This document shows positions 49,573 through 58,409 of a DNA stretch of 64,000 nt, in pieces (position 1 is the first letter of the stretch; the number at the start of each line of letters is the position of its first letter). The translations under genes and the position numbers were made by a program. The stretch is from Adhaeribacter terrigena (lineage in GTDB: Bacteria; Bacteroidota; Bacteroidia; Cytophagales; Hymenobacteraceae): assembly GCF_016623615.1 (NCBI RefSeq), contig NZ_JAEHFX010000003.1, positions 124,001-188,000 on the forward strand. Reading direction: 5' to 3'. The notes beneath the pieces are model-generated. The model did not search any database. It was not told the origin of the DNA and worked only from the letters and a program-made list of their open reading frames with translations.

Positions 49573-50358
49573 ATGCACAGATTTACGGCGATTATTGCAG
49601 GACTCATTTTTTTTAACTCTTCTTCACCTGCTAACAGTAATAACAATTCCTTTTCTGTAGCAGACCGCAATCTAACGGTGGAATCGGCCCGGATCGCCAC
49701 TTTTGAGCTGAACATCAATAATACTTATACCGGCTTACATTTGCAGCAGGCCGGTTTAGATTATGAAGTTTTCCGCAAGGCTCTGATCGGATATTATAAT
49801 CTGAAACGCAACAATCAGCCGCACACTGTAAAAAAATCTGTATTAAGTATCATCGATTTCAACAAGGCCAGCTCCGAGAACCGCCTTTGGATCATCGACC
49901 TGAAATCGAAAAAACTCCTGTACAAAACCCTGGTGGCCCACGGCAAGAATTCCGGCGAAAATTTCGCCCGCCGATTTTCCAATGTTCCTCAATCGGAACA
50001 AAGCAGCCTCGGTTTTTACATAACCCGCCAGACCTATTTCGGCAAACACGGTCTTTCTTTAAAGATAGACGGCATCGATAAAGGCTTTAACACCAATGCC
50101 ATGCAGCGCGCCATTGTAATTCACGGCGCGAGCTACGTGAGCAAAAGCTTTGTAGCACAGCACGGCCGTTTAGGCCGGAGCCAGGGTTGTCCGGCTTTAC
50201 CGGTAGCGCAAACCAAAGAAATTATTCAAACCATAAAAGATAATTCCGCCATCTTTATTGCCGGCCCGGAGCCAAAATACGATTCTCCTTACCTGGCTCT
50301 GGAACCTGCCGTAGCTAAATTTGCCCTGGAACTGGAAAATGCCCAGAACAACATTTAA
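49573..50358 (+). CDS. Murein L,D-transpeptidase-family protein (YkuD_2)
   Basis: A 261-residue exported protein with a short hydrophobic leader (MHRFTAIIAGLIFFNSSSPA). Its catalytic region (about 85-230) has the His and Cys motif HGASYVSKSFVAQHGRLG followed by RSQGCPALPV; Cys in SQGCPAL is the predicted nucleophile. In this family the enzymes crosslink or trim peptidoglycan peptides at L,D bonds. The spacing matches the YkuD_2-like family of Bacteroidota. Own terminator. Confidence 0.85.
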   Translation: MHRFTAIIAGLIFFNSSSPANSNNNSFSVADRNLTVESARIATFELNINNTYTGLHLQQAGLDYEVFRKALIGYYNLKRNNQPHTVKKSVLSIIDFNKASSENRLWIIDLKSKKLLYKTLVAHGKNSGENFARRFSNVPQSEQSSLGFYITRQTYFGKHGLSLKIDGIDKGFNTNAMQRAIVIHGASYVSKSFVAQHGRLGRSQGCPALPVAQTKEIIQTIKDNSAIFIAGPEPKYDSPYLALEPAVAKFALELENAQNNI

Positions 50359-50389
50359 TAACCTTCCGAAGAAAACTGATTTCTGAAAA

Positions 50390-50420
50390 AAAACCACTCC
50401 GTTGCCGGGGTGGTTTTTTT
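50390..50420 (+). terminator. Terminator of the L,D-transpeptidase gene
   Basis: ACCACTCCG pairs with CGGGGTGGT, then seven T. The T-run is shared with the next motif copy. Confidence 0.8.
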
Positions 50421-50440
50421 GTTTGAAAGCATACCGTTTT
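50412..50440 (-). repeat. 29-31 bp dispersed motif, copy 32
   Basis: GGTTTTTTTGTTT then GAAAGCATACCGTTTT; its T-tract doubles as the terminator tail. Confidence 0.7.
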
Positions 50441-50449
50441 GGCTGGAAT

Positions 50450-50656
50450 TTAAGCCCGGTCGCCGGTATGTTTAATCAAGCTGATGCCGGAAAAGAAAAA
50501 GATCAGCCCGACAATAAAAGGTACCAAAGCCGTAGCGGTATTCATGCTCAGGCCGGCCACGTTTTTGCCGCCGCTCATAAAAGAATAAGCGCCCATAATA
50601 ATGCCGATTATACCCAGCACAGTAAGTATGGCTCCGAAAGTTCGTTTTAAGTTCAT
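50450..50656 (-). CDS. DUF3185-like small membrane protein
   Basis: A 68-residue protein with two membrane helices (about 8-28 and 42-60): FGAILTVLGIIGIIMGAYSF, then TALVPFIVGLIFFFSGISLI. The layout and the GGK loop resemble DUF3185-type proteins. Function unknown. It converges on the L,D-transpeptidase gene. Confidence 0.65.
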   Translation of the reverse strand: MNLKRTFGAILTVLGIIGIIMGAYSFMSGGKNVAGLSMNTATALVPFIVGLIFFFSGISLIKHTGDRA

Positions 50657-50835
50657 GGTTGTAGGTTCTTTATAAAAAAGCTGTTTACGGCAATTTATAT
50701 TTTCGGTTAAGCAGCCTTTGGTAATAAGGTTTTATTGCAACCCAATTCCGGTTTCCGCGTTCACACAACAGCCGCCGGAAATTGCGGTGCCAACCCCAAA
50801 ATATTCGATCCGATCAATCACCAACCTAATTCAAT

Positions 50836-51645
50836 ATGCGCGGCTCACTCCGATATATTATTGCCATCCTGATCGCCGGTTTTTCGCTTGTAACATACTG
50901 GTGCAAACGCGAAAAAAATGAAATAACCGGCGAAATGCAGCACGTAGACATGACCACTGAACAGGAAATTGCTTTGGGTTTACAGGCAGCGCCCGAAATG
51001 GCCCGGCAATACGGCGGACTGCACCCAGACCAGGAAGCCGGCCGCCGTGTAAAAGAGATCGGGCAGCAGATCGTGGCGCGTACCAAAGCCGGCGATTCAC
51101 CTTATGAATTCGATTTTCATTTATTAGCCGATGAGAATACTGTGAACGCCTTTGCCTTGCCGGGCGGACAGATCTTTATTACGGCCGGTTTGCTTAAAAA
51201 TCTGCAGACCGAAGGCCAGCTGGCCGGGGTTTTAGGCCACGAAATCGGCCATGTGGTTGCCCGCCATTCTGCCGAGCAGATTGCTAAATCGAAACTTACG
51301 CAAGGCTTAACGGGCGCCGCGGCCATTGCTGTTTACGATCCCGACCGGCCTAGTACTGCCGCCGCTGCAGCAGCTTCTGCTATGATCGGGAAACTGATGA
51401 CCTTGAAATATGGCCGCGACGATGAATTAGAATCTGACCGGTTAGCGGTTCGGTTCACCACCGAAGCCGGTTACGACCCGACTGCCATGATCCAGGTGAT
51501 GGAAATTTTGAACCAGGCTTCAGGCGGTAGCCGCGGCATGGATTTTTTCCAGACGCATCCAAACCCGGAAAACCGCATCGGCGAAATTCAGGGCGCTATT
51601 CAGAAAGAATATCCAAACGGCGTGCCTTCCGGCCTTATTAAATAA
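50836..51645 (+). CDS. M48-family metalloprotease
   Basis: A 269-residue envelope protease. An N-terminal hydrophobic segment (about 6-22) anchors it; Cys23 is nearby but the context (TYWC) is a poor lipobox. The zinc site is HEIGH (135-139) with the third ligand Glu in DDELESDRLAVRF. This is the Oma1/LoiP-like subgroup of M48 that works in envelope quality control. A second, divergent member is encoded at 58399. Confidence 0.9.
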   Translation: MRGSLRYIIAILIAGFSLVTYWCKREKNEITGEMQHVDMTTEQEIALGLQAAPEMARQYGGLHPDQEAGRRVKEIGQQIVARTKAGDSPYEFDFHLLADENTVNAFALPGGQIFITAGLLKNLQTEGQLAGVLGHEIGHVVARHSAEQIAKSKLTQGLTGAAAIAVYDPDRPSTAAAAAASAMIGKLMTLKYGRDDELESDRLAVRFTTEAGYDPTAMIQVMEILNQASGGSRGMDFFQTHPNPENRIGEIQGAIQKEYPNGVPSGLIK

Positions 51646-51681
51646 AATAAGTTGCCACACCGGTTTAAAAGAATGCCGTTC

Positions 51682-51712
51682 AAAACGGTATCGATTCAGA
51701 GTTTAAAAGTAT
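51682..51712 (+). repeat. 29-31 bp dispersed motif, copy 33
   Basis: AAAACGGTATCGATTC, AGAGTT, TAAAAGTAT; 12 bases upstream of the lipid kinase gene. Confidence 0.65.
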
Positions 51713-51724
51713 GAATTTATAATT

Positions 51725-52636
51725 ATGGCTGCCAACAAGCTTGCCAACGTATTATTTGTAGTAAATCCGGTCTCGGGCGATATTGAAAAGGGAACCGTAA
51801 ACGAAACGATAGAAGCATTCTGCCTGTCGAACCAGATCAATTTCGGATTTTTTGAAACTACCGGCGAAAACGATCTGCAAAACCTGAAAACGATCCTGAA
51901 AAAAGAAAGTTACCAGGCGGTTTTTGCCGTTGGCGGCGACGGAACCTCGCACCTGGTAGGTTCTGCCCTGATCCATTCTTCCACGCCCATGGGTATTATT
52001 CCAATGGGGTCGGGCAACGGACTTTCCAAAGATGTAGGTATCCCGCAAACGCTCGACGATGCCCTGGGTATTCTGCTGCATTACCAGGTCAAAGCAATCG
52101 ATACGCTTTCGGTGAATAATGAGATCTGCGTGCACCTTACTGATTTGGGTTTTAACGCGCTGGTAGTAAAAAAATTCAGCGAAGGGGAGAAACGGGGAGC
52201 AGCTTCTTATGCTTTAATAGCCATGCAGGAATACCTGACTTACGAGCCTAAATTGTATACTATAGAAACCGACAACGGCAATTTTAAAGGTCCGGCTTTT
52301 ATGGTTACCATCACCAACGCCAACGCTTTCGGAAGTAACGCTACCATTAATCCTTCCGGCATTATAGACGACGGCAAATTCGAGATCTGCATTATTGAGC
52401 CATTTCCCAAAGCGTCCGGCTTGCAAATTCTTTACCGCCTTTACAACGATTCTATAGAAGCTTCCGATTATTCACGCCTGATCAGTTGCCGGCGGGCCGT
52501 GATCAACAATACCGAACAGGATGTTTCGCAGGTGGATGGAGAGCCAATGGACTTAGGCGAACAAGTTACCATTAAATTGCTGCCAAAGAGCCTGCTATTG
52601 CTTTTGCCAAAACCAATGTCCGTTTCGGAAGAATAA
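51725..52636 (+). CDS. Diacylglycerol-kinase-family lipid kinase
   Basis: A 303-residue kinase of the DAGK_cat family. The nucleotide-binding loop is VGGDGTSHLVGSAL (about 75-88), preceded by VVNPVSGDIEKG near the N-terminus, and PMGSGNGLSKD (about 98-108) completes the site. It phosphorylates a lipid such as diacylglycerol or sphingoid base at the membrane surface; the exact lipid is unknown. It follows the M48 gene by 79 bases. Confidence 0.88.
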   Translation: MAANKLANVLFVVNPVSGDIEKGTVNETIEAFCLSNQINFGFFETTGENDLQNLKTILKKESYQAVFAVGGDGTSHLVGSALIHSSTPMGIIPMGSGNGLSKDVGIPQTLDDALGILLHYQVKAIDTLSVNNEICVHLTDLGFNALVVKKFSEGEKRGAASYALIAMQEYLTYEPKLYTIETDNGNFKGPAFMVTITNANAFGSNATINPSGIIDDGKFEICIIEPFPKASGLQILYRLYNDSIEASDYSRLISCRRAVINNTEQDVSQVDGEPMDLGEQVTIKLLPKSLLLLLPKPMSVSEE

Positions 52637-52758
52637 TATTGATAGCGGCATGATCCAAAAAATCATTTCCTAAAAAATACGGCGACTTATATGGTTCGTA
52701 AGGGAAAGCAATTTAATTTGCATGGGCCTGACTTTTGCATGTTCAGGCCCGTAATTTT

Positions 52759-53808
52759 ATGAAGAAATATCCGCAGGTATTAAAAATAGTTTTTTGTTTT
52801 TGGCTTTTATTTATCGGAAGTGAGATTCAGGTTTTGGCGCAAAATTATAATAGCCAGAAACGGGTTTCTGTTTACACAACCCATTTTCCGGAAAGTAAGG
52901 CCCGGATCAATAAATTTATTAGCCGGCATTCCATCCGAATTCAGAAAAAAGAAGAAATGGCAGAGCGAATTTCGGCCGAATTTGTAATGCCGGAACATTA
53001 CCTGACGGCACTCGACTCACTGATTCCTTCGTTGGGTTGGGTGGTAGATAATTCGCTTACTTCCCAGGATTTTCAGCAACATATCCGACAGATTAAGATC
53101 AATCTTCAGGATGAAGCCGAAGAACAAAACCGGCTGCAGGAACAATTACGCCAGCCAGCTTTAGAGCCCGCACAAAAACAACAACTACAAAGCCGGATAG
53201 AAAATAGCCTGAGCAACAGAAAACGCCTGCAACAGGAACTCCGGAATTATGAAGATTACGATTCCCTGGTTTTTGTTGCCATTAATATTTACGACGAAAT
53301 AACGTACCCCACCGGAAACCGGAAAATTACATTCGTAAATATGCCAGGCGTGGAGTATAGTTTATTAATTCCGGAAAACCCAAAAGCCGGCACCAGCAAC
53401 GATCTTTATCAGGGCTATCTGATCAAATATCTTTTCACGCGGGGCAAAAGTTATCTTGATCTGGGCGTTTATAAAGCCGTAGATAATAATCGCGCCGATT
53501 CCACGCGCATCAACGAATTATTCCTGATCAATTTCGGGCAGGATTTTTATCCGCGCCATTTTGGCCGGGGCAAACGTAAATACCTGAATTTATATACCTG
53601 CTATCAGATCGGGGGCTTTATTATTAATCGCAATAACGACAAGCACAACACCTTCAATCCAAACCTGAACATAGGCTTGGGCGTGGAGATTTTTAAAAGC
53701 AAACATATACTTGTAGATAATAAAATAAGCTATTTTCTGCCTCTGAACGAACTGAACCGCAACCTGCGCAGCTTATCCTATAATGCTTCGCTGAATTTTG
53801 TGTTTTAG
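52759..53808 (+). CDS. Exported coiled-coil protein (DUF4349-like)
   Basis: A 349-residue protein. Signal peptide from MKKYPQVLKIVFCFWLLFIG to about residue 28; a domain resembling DUF4349 (about 30-190) with a long Gln/Glu-rich coiled coil (about 105-170, EEQNRLQEQLRQ...), then a beta-rich C-terminal region ending SYNASLNFVF, which could be a small barrel. The ATG at 52759 is preferred because the preceding eight residues would lengthen the signal peptide with no benefit. Function not known. Confidence 0.7.
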   Translation: MKKYPQVLKIVFCFWLLFIGSEIQVLAQNYNSQKRVSVYTTHFPESKARINKFISRHSIRIQKKEEMAERISAEFVMPEHYLTALDSLIPSLGWVVDNSLTSQDFQQHIRQIKINLQDEAEEQNRLQEQLRQPALEPAQKQQLQSRIENSLSNRKRLQQELRNYEDYDSLVFVAINIYDEITYPTGNRKITFVNMPGVEYSLLIPENPKAGTSNDLYQGYLIKYLFTRGKSYLDLGVYKAVDNNRADSTRINELFLINFGQDFYPRHFGRGKRKYLNLYTCYQIGGFIINRNNDKHNTFNPNLNIGLGVEIFKSKHILVDNKISYFLPLNELNRNLRSLSYNASLNFVF

Positions 53809-53832
53809 AAATTTTCAAGCTTTGCCGGTTTA

Positions 53833-53863
53833 AAAATGCTATTGTTTTTCGCCGGAAAAGTAA
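53833..53863 (+). repeat. 29-31 bp dispersed motif, copy 34
   Basis: AAAATGCTATTGTTTT, TCGCCG, GAAAAGTAA, between two convergent genes. Confidence 0.8.
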
Positions 53864-53915
53864 AGCACAATGCAAGATTTTTAAACTTGAAAAGTGTCTT
53901 TCTTGGATTTTAATT

Positions 53916-55088
53916 TCAGAGTTTTACCCGGAAAATCTCTACCGTTTCTTTGTCCGGACCCGGTTCCAGAATGCGGAGCCAGGTTTCATTTTCATAATAA
54001 TCGATCACAAAAAAGCCTTTGGATTCGTGGGTAAAGGTAGCCTTGCCGCCTTTTTTTACGAAGGTGGTTTTGCTGCCCGCACCGCTTACAATAAAATGGT
54101 TGCCGCGCATTTGAAAATATTGCAGGTTGTGGTCGTGGCCGGCGGCATAAATTATATTGTGGTACTCTTTAAAAATGCGCAGCAGTTTCCGGCGCAAACG
54201 TTTGTAGCGCGGGTGCGACATATCTTCTTCTGCACCAATAAATTTGCGGTAAACCGGGTAAAGCGAACCGAAACCGGGCATGGGTATGTAAAACTTTTTA
54301 TGCGCTGCCGTGAGGGGAAACAAATGCTGTTTTACCGTAAATTTTCCGCCGTGCACCGAGTTGCTGTAAAGCGGATGGTGCGCGGCAATTAAAATGCGCT
54401 GGTGCTGGTTGTGGCGTAAAAGTTTCACCAGGTCGGCCAGTATTTCTTCCGAATTTTCCTGCGGACAATCGTAGGGCGCGCCAATGGGCCTTATCCCTTT
54501 TTGCACCCACCATTGGGTATTAAGCACAATGAGCAATAGCCCAGGCGCCATCTGAACGCTAACCGGACCGGGACAGCCATTCCGCGGTAAATACACTTCT
54601 TCGCCGGGCAGGTAACTGCGCACAAATTCCTCCTGCCGGAGCACAAAAGCATATCCGTTTTCCCGGCCTTTATTCCAATCATGATTGCCGCTCAGGAACG
54701 TAACTTTGCCGGCGTAATCTTTGAAGAGCTGTAATTGCGCCAGCATTTTTTCTTCGGCAGATTCGCGGTGGCGATCGGTGGCAGGAGGGATGCCTTTGGG
54801 GTAAATATTATCGCCCAGGAAAATAACGCGGGTGTTTTCGCCGGCGGTTTTCAGCCAGTCCTGAAGCATTTGCAGTACCGCATCAGAACCGTCGGTGGCC
54901 ACATTTCCGGTATCACCGATCAGTACTGCTGAGAAAACAGGTTTAGCCGCGGGAGGCACTTTTTCGGCCCAATCCAATACCGTTTTCCGGTAATAAGGGC
55001 GGTGCCGGTATTGCCATTCGCGCCAGAAAGCATACGCAAATAGTAAAAGTAATAAGCCAAAAAAGATAAACAGTAAATCTGTAAGCAT
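53916..55088 (-). CDS. Membrane-anchored metallophosphoesterase
   Basis: A 390-residue protein with an N-terminal membrane helix (MLTDLLFIFFGLLLLLFAYA) and a calcineurin-like phosphoesterase domain (about 55-330). The metal-binding motifs are in order: IGDTGN, LGDNIYPKG, SGNHDWNKG, AAHHPLYS, and GHDHNLQYF. It should hydrolyse a phosphate ester outside the inner membrane. The ATG at 55088 is chosen, since the helix then starts at once. Substrate unknown. Confidence 0.88.
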   Translation of the reverse strand: MLTDLLFIFFGLLLLLFAYAFWREWQYRHRPYYRKTVLDWAEKVPPAAKPVFSAVLIGDTGNVATDGSDAVLQMLQDWLKTAGENTRVIFLGDNIYPKGIPPATDRHRESAEEKMLAQLQLFKDYAGKVTFLSGNHDWNKGRENGYAFVLRQEEFVRSYLPGEEVYLPRNGCPGPVSVQMAPGLLLIVLNTQWWVQKGIRPIGAPYDCPQENSEEILADLVKLLRHNQHQRILIAAHHPLYSNSVHGGKFTVKQHLFPLTAAHKKFYIPMPGFGSLYPVYRKFIGAEEDMSHPRYKRLRRKLLRIFKEYHNIIYAAGHDHNLQYFQMRGNHFIVSGAGSKTTFVKKGGKATFTHESKGFFVIDYYENETWLRILEPGPDKETVEIFRVKL

Positions 55089-55134
55089 GGTATTCGGGCG
55101 TACGCAAATACCGGGCAAAAGCTGCCTGAAAACC

Positions 55135-55770
55135 TTAAAAATTTGGCGGGATCAGGTTTTTGAAATGGCCGTTGAGTTTTACGCGTTCTTTCAGTTTCTC
55201 GGTTTCCACCACCACCGGCACTACTTTCAGTAAGTGTTCCAGTACAATTTCCTGGCGGGTGCTTTCGCTTTCCGCCACCAGAATTTCAAATTCCTGATCG
55301 GTGGTTAAACCTACGTGGTGCGCAATATCGAAAATCTTATAATCCTGCGGCAGATCGGTGTAAAGTTTGGCTAAACCCAGGGTTTCGTAAAGCTGGAGCA
55401 GCAGCTCAGTAATGCGGTTTTTAATGATAATATCTTCGTCGTCTATGTTTTCCACCCCGGTGATTTTACCGCCTGCATATTCTTTGCCGGGTAACTGCTG
55501 ATAAAATTCTTCGATGCGGAAAATGCCGGTGCCTTTGGTTTTGATATCGAGTTCGCCGCCGCCGTATTCTTTGTCAATGGTCAGAATTTCCATTTCGGTG
55601 CCAATCATGCTTACGCCCTCTTTCAGAAATGGCGGAATGCCAAAGGTCAAATTGGTTTTGGCACATTCGGTAATCAGTTCTTTATACTTCGGCTCAAAAA
55701 TATGAAGGTTCAGTTTTTCGCCGGGAAATACTACGATGTTAAGCGGAAACAAAGGCAGGATGCGGGACAT
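55135..55770 (-). CDS. LON substrate-binding-domain protein
   Basis: A 211-residue stand-alone LON N-terminal (PUA-like) domain protein; SRILPLFPLNIVVFPGEKLN and LHIFEPKYKELI are the family start. It lacks the ATPase and protease parts of Lon and may bind substrate proteins as an adaptor (inference). The ATG at 55770 is chosen over a TTG three codons upstream. 46 bases separate it from the phosphoesterase start, so one transcript is likely. Confidence 0.88.
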   Translation of the reverse strand: MSRILPLFPLNIVVFPGEKLNLHIFEPKYKELITECAKTNLTFGIPPFLKEGVSMIGTEMEILTIDKEYGGGELDIKTKGTGIFRIEEFYQQLPGKEYAGGKITGVENIDDEDIIIKNRITELLLQLYETLGLAKLYTDLPQDYKIFDIAHHVGLTTDQEFEILVAESESTRQEIVLEHLLKVVPVVVETEKLKERVKLNGHFKNLIPPNF

Positions 55771-55952
55771 GGGTAGCAATTAAAAAAGTTTTTGGTTCTT
55801 ACTCCAAAAAACAGGAAACGGGTACAAAATCAGGCAGCAAATTTGACATTTCTCCACAATTTTCGGGTAACGAATGTTTGAGAGCTGGAAGCAGACTTTT
55901 ATATAAACCTAAAACCGGAAAAGGTGCTTTCTGTTTTCCGCCGGAAATATTT

Positions 55953-55960
55953 TACCTTTG
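55953..55960 (+). promoter_or_regulatory. mtgA -7 box
   Basis: TACCTTTG, a perfect TAnnTTTG match, 22 bases before the mtgA ATG; the earlier TTG in frame overlaps this box, so it is not the start. Confidence 0.55.
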
Positions 55961-55981
55961 AGGTCTGAAAAAGAAATAAAT

Positions 55982-56713
55982 ATGTCGCGTTTTGGCAATC
56001 AAATAAAATTTATAAGGCTATTGTTTATCAAATTGGTGCTTACGCTCTTTCTGATGAGTATTTTTTGGGTACTGGTTTACAAATGGTTTTCGCCGCCGGC
56101 TACTTTGCTGATGTTGCAGCGCCGCGCCGAACCGGCTAAAACCACTAAAGCCAGTTCCGAAAAGATCCGCTACGATTTCGTGGAGCTCGAAGACGTGGCC
56201 TATCACGTGCCATTGGCTTTTATTGCCTCCGAAGACCAGCTTTTTACCCACCATAACGGTTTCGACTACAACGCCATTCATAAAGCTTTTCAGAAAAACC
56301 AGAAAGGGCGCCGCGTGGTAGGTGGCAGTACCATCAGTCAGCAGGTTGCCAAGAATGTGTTTTTGTGGCACGGCCGCAGTTATATCCGCAAAATTGTGGA
56401 AGCCTATTTTACCATGCTGATCGAGCTTTTCTGGAGCAAGCACCGCATCATGGAAATGTACCTGAATATTGCCGAAATGGGGGATAAGGTATTTGGGATT
56501 GAACAGGCTGCGCAAAAATATTTTAACAAACCGGCTAAAGACCTGAATGCTTACGAAGCCGCTGCCATTGCTGCCGTTTTACCCAACCCGATCCGGTTTT
56601 CGGTTACAAACCCTTCCGGCTATATTGTGCGTAAAAGAGCAAACATCCGCCGGAATATGCGAAACCTGGGCGGAAAAACGTTCATTAAACCCCTGGTAGA
56701 CAATGAAATTTAA
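55982..56713 (+). CDS. mtgA: Monofunctional peptidoglycan glycosyltransferase
   Basis: A 243-residue GT51 enzyme that polymerises lipid II into glycan strands at the inner membrane. One N-terminal membrane helix (about 15-35) precedes the catalytic domain with the glutamate motif IASEDQLFTHHNGFDYNAI, GGSTISQQVAKN, and YLNIAEMGDKVFGIEQAA. There is no transpeptidase domain. The next gene overlaps it by 11 bases, so they are translationally linked. Confidence 0.93.
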   Translation: MSRFGNQIKFIRLLFIKLVLTLFLMSIFWVLVYKWFSPPATLLMLQRRAEPAKTTKASSEKIRYDFVELEDVAYHVPLAFIASEDQLFTHHNGFDYNAIHKAFQKNQKGRRVVGGSTISQQVAKNVFLWHGRSYIRKIVEAYFTMLIELFWSKHRIMEMYLNIAEMGDKVFGIEQAAQKYFNKPAKDLNAYEAAAIAAVLPNPIRFSVTNPSGYIVRKRANIRRNMRNLGGKTFIKPLVDNEI

Positions 56714-57143
56714 AGCGTTTTACTCCGTTGTGCTTATCGTTTTCTTAAGTGGCTGCATCTCTTCAAAGTTTCAGGCCGAAAGCGCCAAACTCGGAACGCA
56801 GGCCGTGCTGGACCAACAGGTAGCGGCCTGGAACAGAGGCGATATGAACGGCTACATGCAAGGTTACTGGAAATCGGATTCTTTGCAATTCATTGGCCGG
56901 AAAGGGGTGAATTATGGCTGGGAAAAAACGCTACAGAATTACCAGCGCAGCTACCCCAATGCCGAGGCAATGGGGCAACTTGCATTAACAGTTCTGCACG
57001 TAGAAGATATTAACCCTACTACGGCTTACGTAACCGGGAAGTGGCACCTAACCCGCTCTATGGGAAATCTGGAAGGTTATTTTACACTGTTACTTCGTAA
57101 GATAGATAACGAATGGAAGATCGTTTCAGACCATTCTAGTTAA
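56703..57143 (+). CDS. NTF2-like / DUF4440 lipoprotein
   Basis: A 146-residue protein starting MKFKAFYSVVLIVFLSGCIS, with lipobox LSGC. The mature part (about 30-146) has the cone-shaped NTF2/SnoaL fold: VLDQQVAAWNRGDMNGYMQGY, YPNAEAMGQLALTVLHVE, and the closing TLLLRKIDNEWKIVSDHSS, typical of DUF4440. The reaction, if any, is unknown. It overlaps mtgA by 11 bases and its stop overlaps the convergent App1-type gene. Confidence 0.8.
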   Translation: MKFKAFYSVVLIVFLSGCISSKFQAESAKLGTQAVLDQQVAAWNRGDMNGYMQGYWKSDSLQFIGRKGVNYGWEKTLQNYQRSYPNAEAMGQLALTVLHVEDINPTTAYVTGKWHLTRSMGNLEGYFTLLLRKIDNEWKIVSDHSS

Positions 57144-58312
57144 ACCGGATCGGTAACGCTTGGTTCTTCTTTACCCGGTAATTCACCTTTATCCTGGGCT
57201 TTTTCGGTTTTAATATCGGGAATGGTTTCGGTAAAGATCAGCCCGGTTTTGGCGGCGTGTTCGGCGGCGTTCACCGTGTTTTCTATCAGCAGCATTTCTA
57301 CTTTCTGTTCTTTCAAACCTTCGGAAATTTTTACCACAATTTCAGAGCGTTCGGCCACTTTTACGTCGCGGATGTAAATTGCAAGGATTCGACCCGGATG
57401 CCTTTTTACCACTTCTTCGTAAATGCGCGCATCTTCCTGCCCGCTGTCGCCAACCAATACAAAACTCAGTTTCGGGTAGGTAATTAGAATGTTTTCGATC
57501 TCCTTCATTTTATGCGAAAGGTGGTCGCTTTTTATGAATTTATTATTGTCTATGCCCAGGTCGCGAAGCAGGATCGGTCCGGCCGGGATTTCGTTCAGGT
57601 CCAGGAAATCGCGCAGCAGATCGTAAGTATTCCAGGGGCTGCTCGAAACGTAGAAGAACGGATTGTTGCGCTTGCCGTTCCGCCCTAACTGCAGCGATTT
57701 ATAGAAAGCCGAAACCCCTGCAAAAGGCAAACGCGTGCGCGCATTATGAAAAAAAACGTTCCGGGCCGTTGCCAGCATACTCGTAGCTCCGGTCATAATT
57801 ACCGTGTCGTCTATATCGCTTATAATGCCGTATTCGGCGTCGGGTGGTGGTACTAATACTTCGGCCTGCGTTTTAATTTCGCCGGAAAAATTTACGGGGG
57901 CATTTTTTAGTTTAATTTCTACCTGATGCCAGATGTCCTGCAATTCCAGCGGTTTTTCAGGTTTCAGGTTCAGGGTAAAATACCCTTCTTCGTCGGTTAC
58001 TACTTCGTGCGCCACGTTATCGAAATTGATGATGAGCTCCGCATTGGGCACTTCGTCGCTGTCGAAACGTTTGTACATATTCCAGAGGTTGTCCCAGACG
58101 TTGTGGTTTTCTTCCGGGCCGCTAACGTTCTTATCGGCCAGCACGCGGCCGGTTACATAAAGCCTTTCGGGCGTGCCGTAGCTGCGGTAAGGCACGATCT
58201 GCAAAGGAGCAAACAAGCCAAACCGGTTGCGGAAGTCGAAGATCAGGCCGTCTATTTTATCTTCGGCTTTGTCGGTATTATTCAGAAGCAGGTTTTTGAG
58301 TTGGGTGATCAT
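57140..58312 (-). CDS. App1-family phosphatase-like protein (DUF2183)
   Basis: A 390-residue protein. The C-terminal half (about 165-350) carries the App1/DUF2183 HAD-like motif ISDIDDTVIMTGAT, then YVSSSPWNTYDLLRDFL and LVGDSGQEDARIYEEV. In yeast App1 is a Mg-dependent phosphatidate phosphatase; the bacterial role is open. The N-terminal part (about 1-160) has beta-sandwich character. It converges on the DUF4440 gene with a 4-base overlap of stops. Confidence 0.85.
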   Translation of the reverse strand: MITQLKNLLLNNTDKAEDKIDGLIFDFRNRFGLFAPLQIVPYRSYGTPERLYVTGRVLADKNVSGPEENHNVWDNLWNMYKRFDSDEVPNAELIINFDNVAHEVVTDEEGYFTLNLKPEKPLELQDIWHQVEIKLKNAPVNFSGEIKTQAEVLVPPPDAEYGIISDIDDTVIMTGATSMLATARNVFFHNARTRLPFAGVSAFYKSLQLGRNGKRNNPFFYVSSSPWNTYDLLRDFLDLNEIPAGPILLRDLGIDNNKFIKSDHLSHKMKEIENILITYPKLSFVLVGDSGQEDARIYEEVVKRHPGRILAIYIRDVKVAERSEIVVKISEGLKEQKVEMLLIENTVNAAEHAAKTGLIFTETIPDIKTEKAQDKGELPGKEEPSVTDPV

Positions 58313-58347
58313 TAAGCGTATTTATTTTTCGACATGCTCTTAAACGA

Positions 58348-58376
58348 AAACAGCCTGAAAGGTTTTCAGGCTGTTT
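58348..58376 (-). terminator. Terminator of the M48 lipoprotein gene
   Basis: AACAGCCTGAAA pairs with TTTCAGGCTGTT over a 4-base loop. On the minus strand TTCG follows; a modest T-run only. Confidence 0.55.
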
Positions 58377-58378
58377 AA

Positions 58379-58409
58379 AAAACGGTATGGTTTGAAGCTT
58401 AAAAAGTCA
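58379..58409 (+). repeat. 29-31 bp dispersed motif, copy 35
   Basis: AAAACGGTATGGTTTG, AAGCTT, AAAAAGTCA. The TAA stop of the M48 lipoprotein gene (58399-58401) lies within it. Confidence 0.8.
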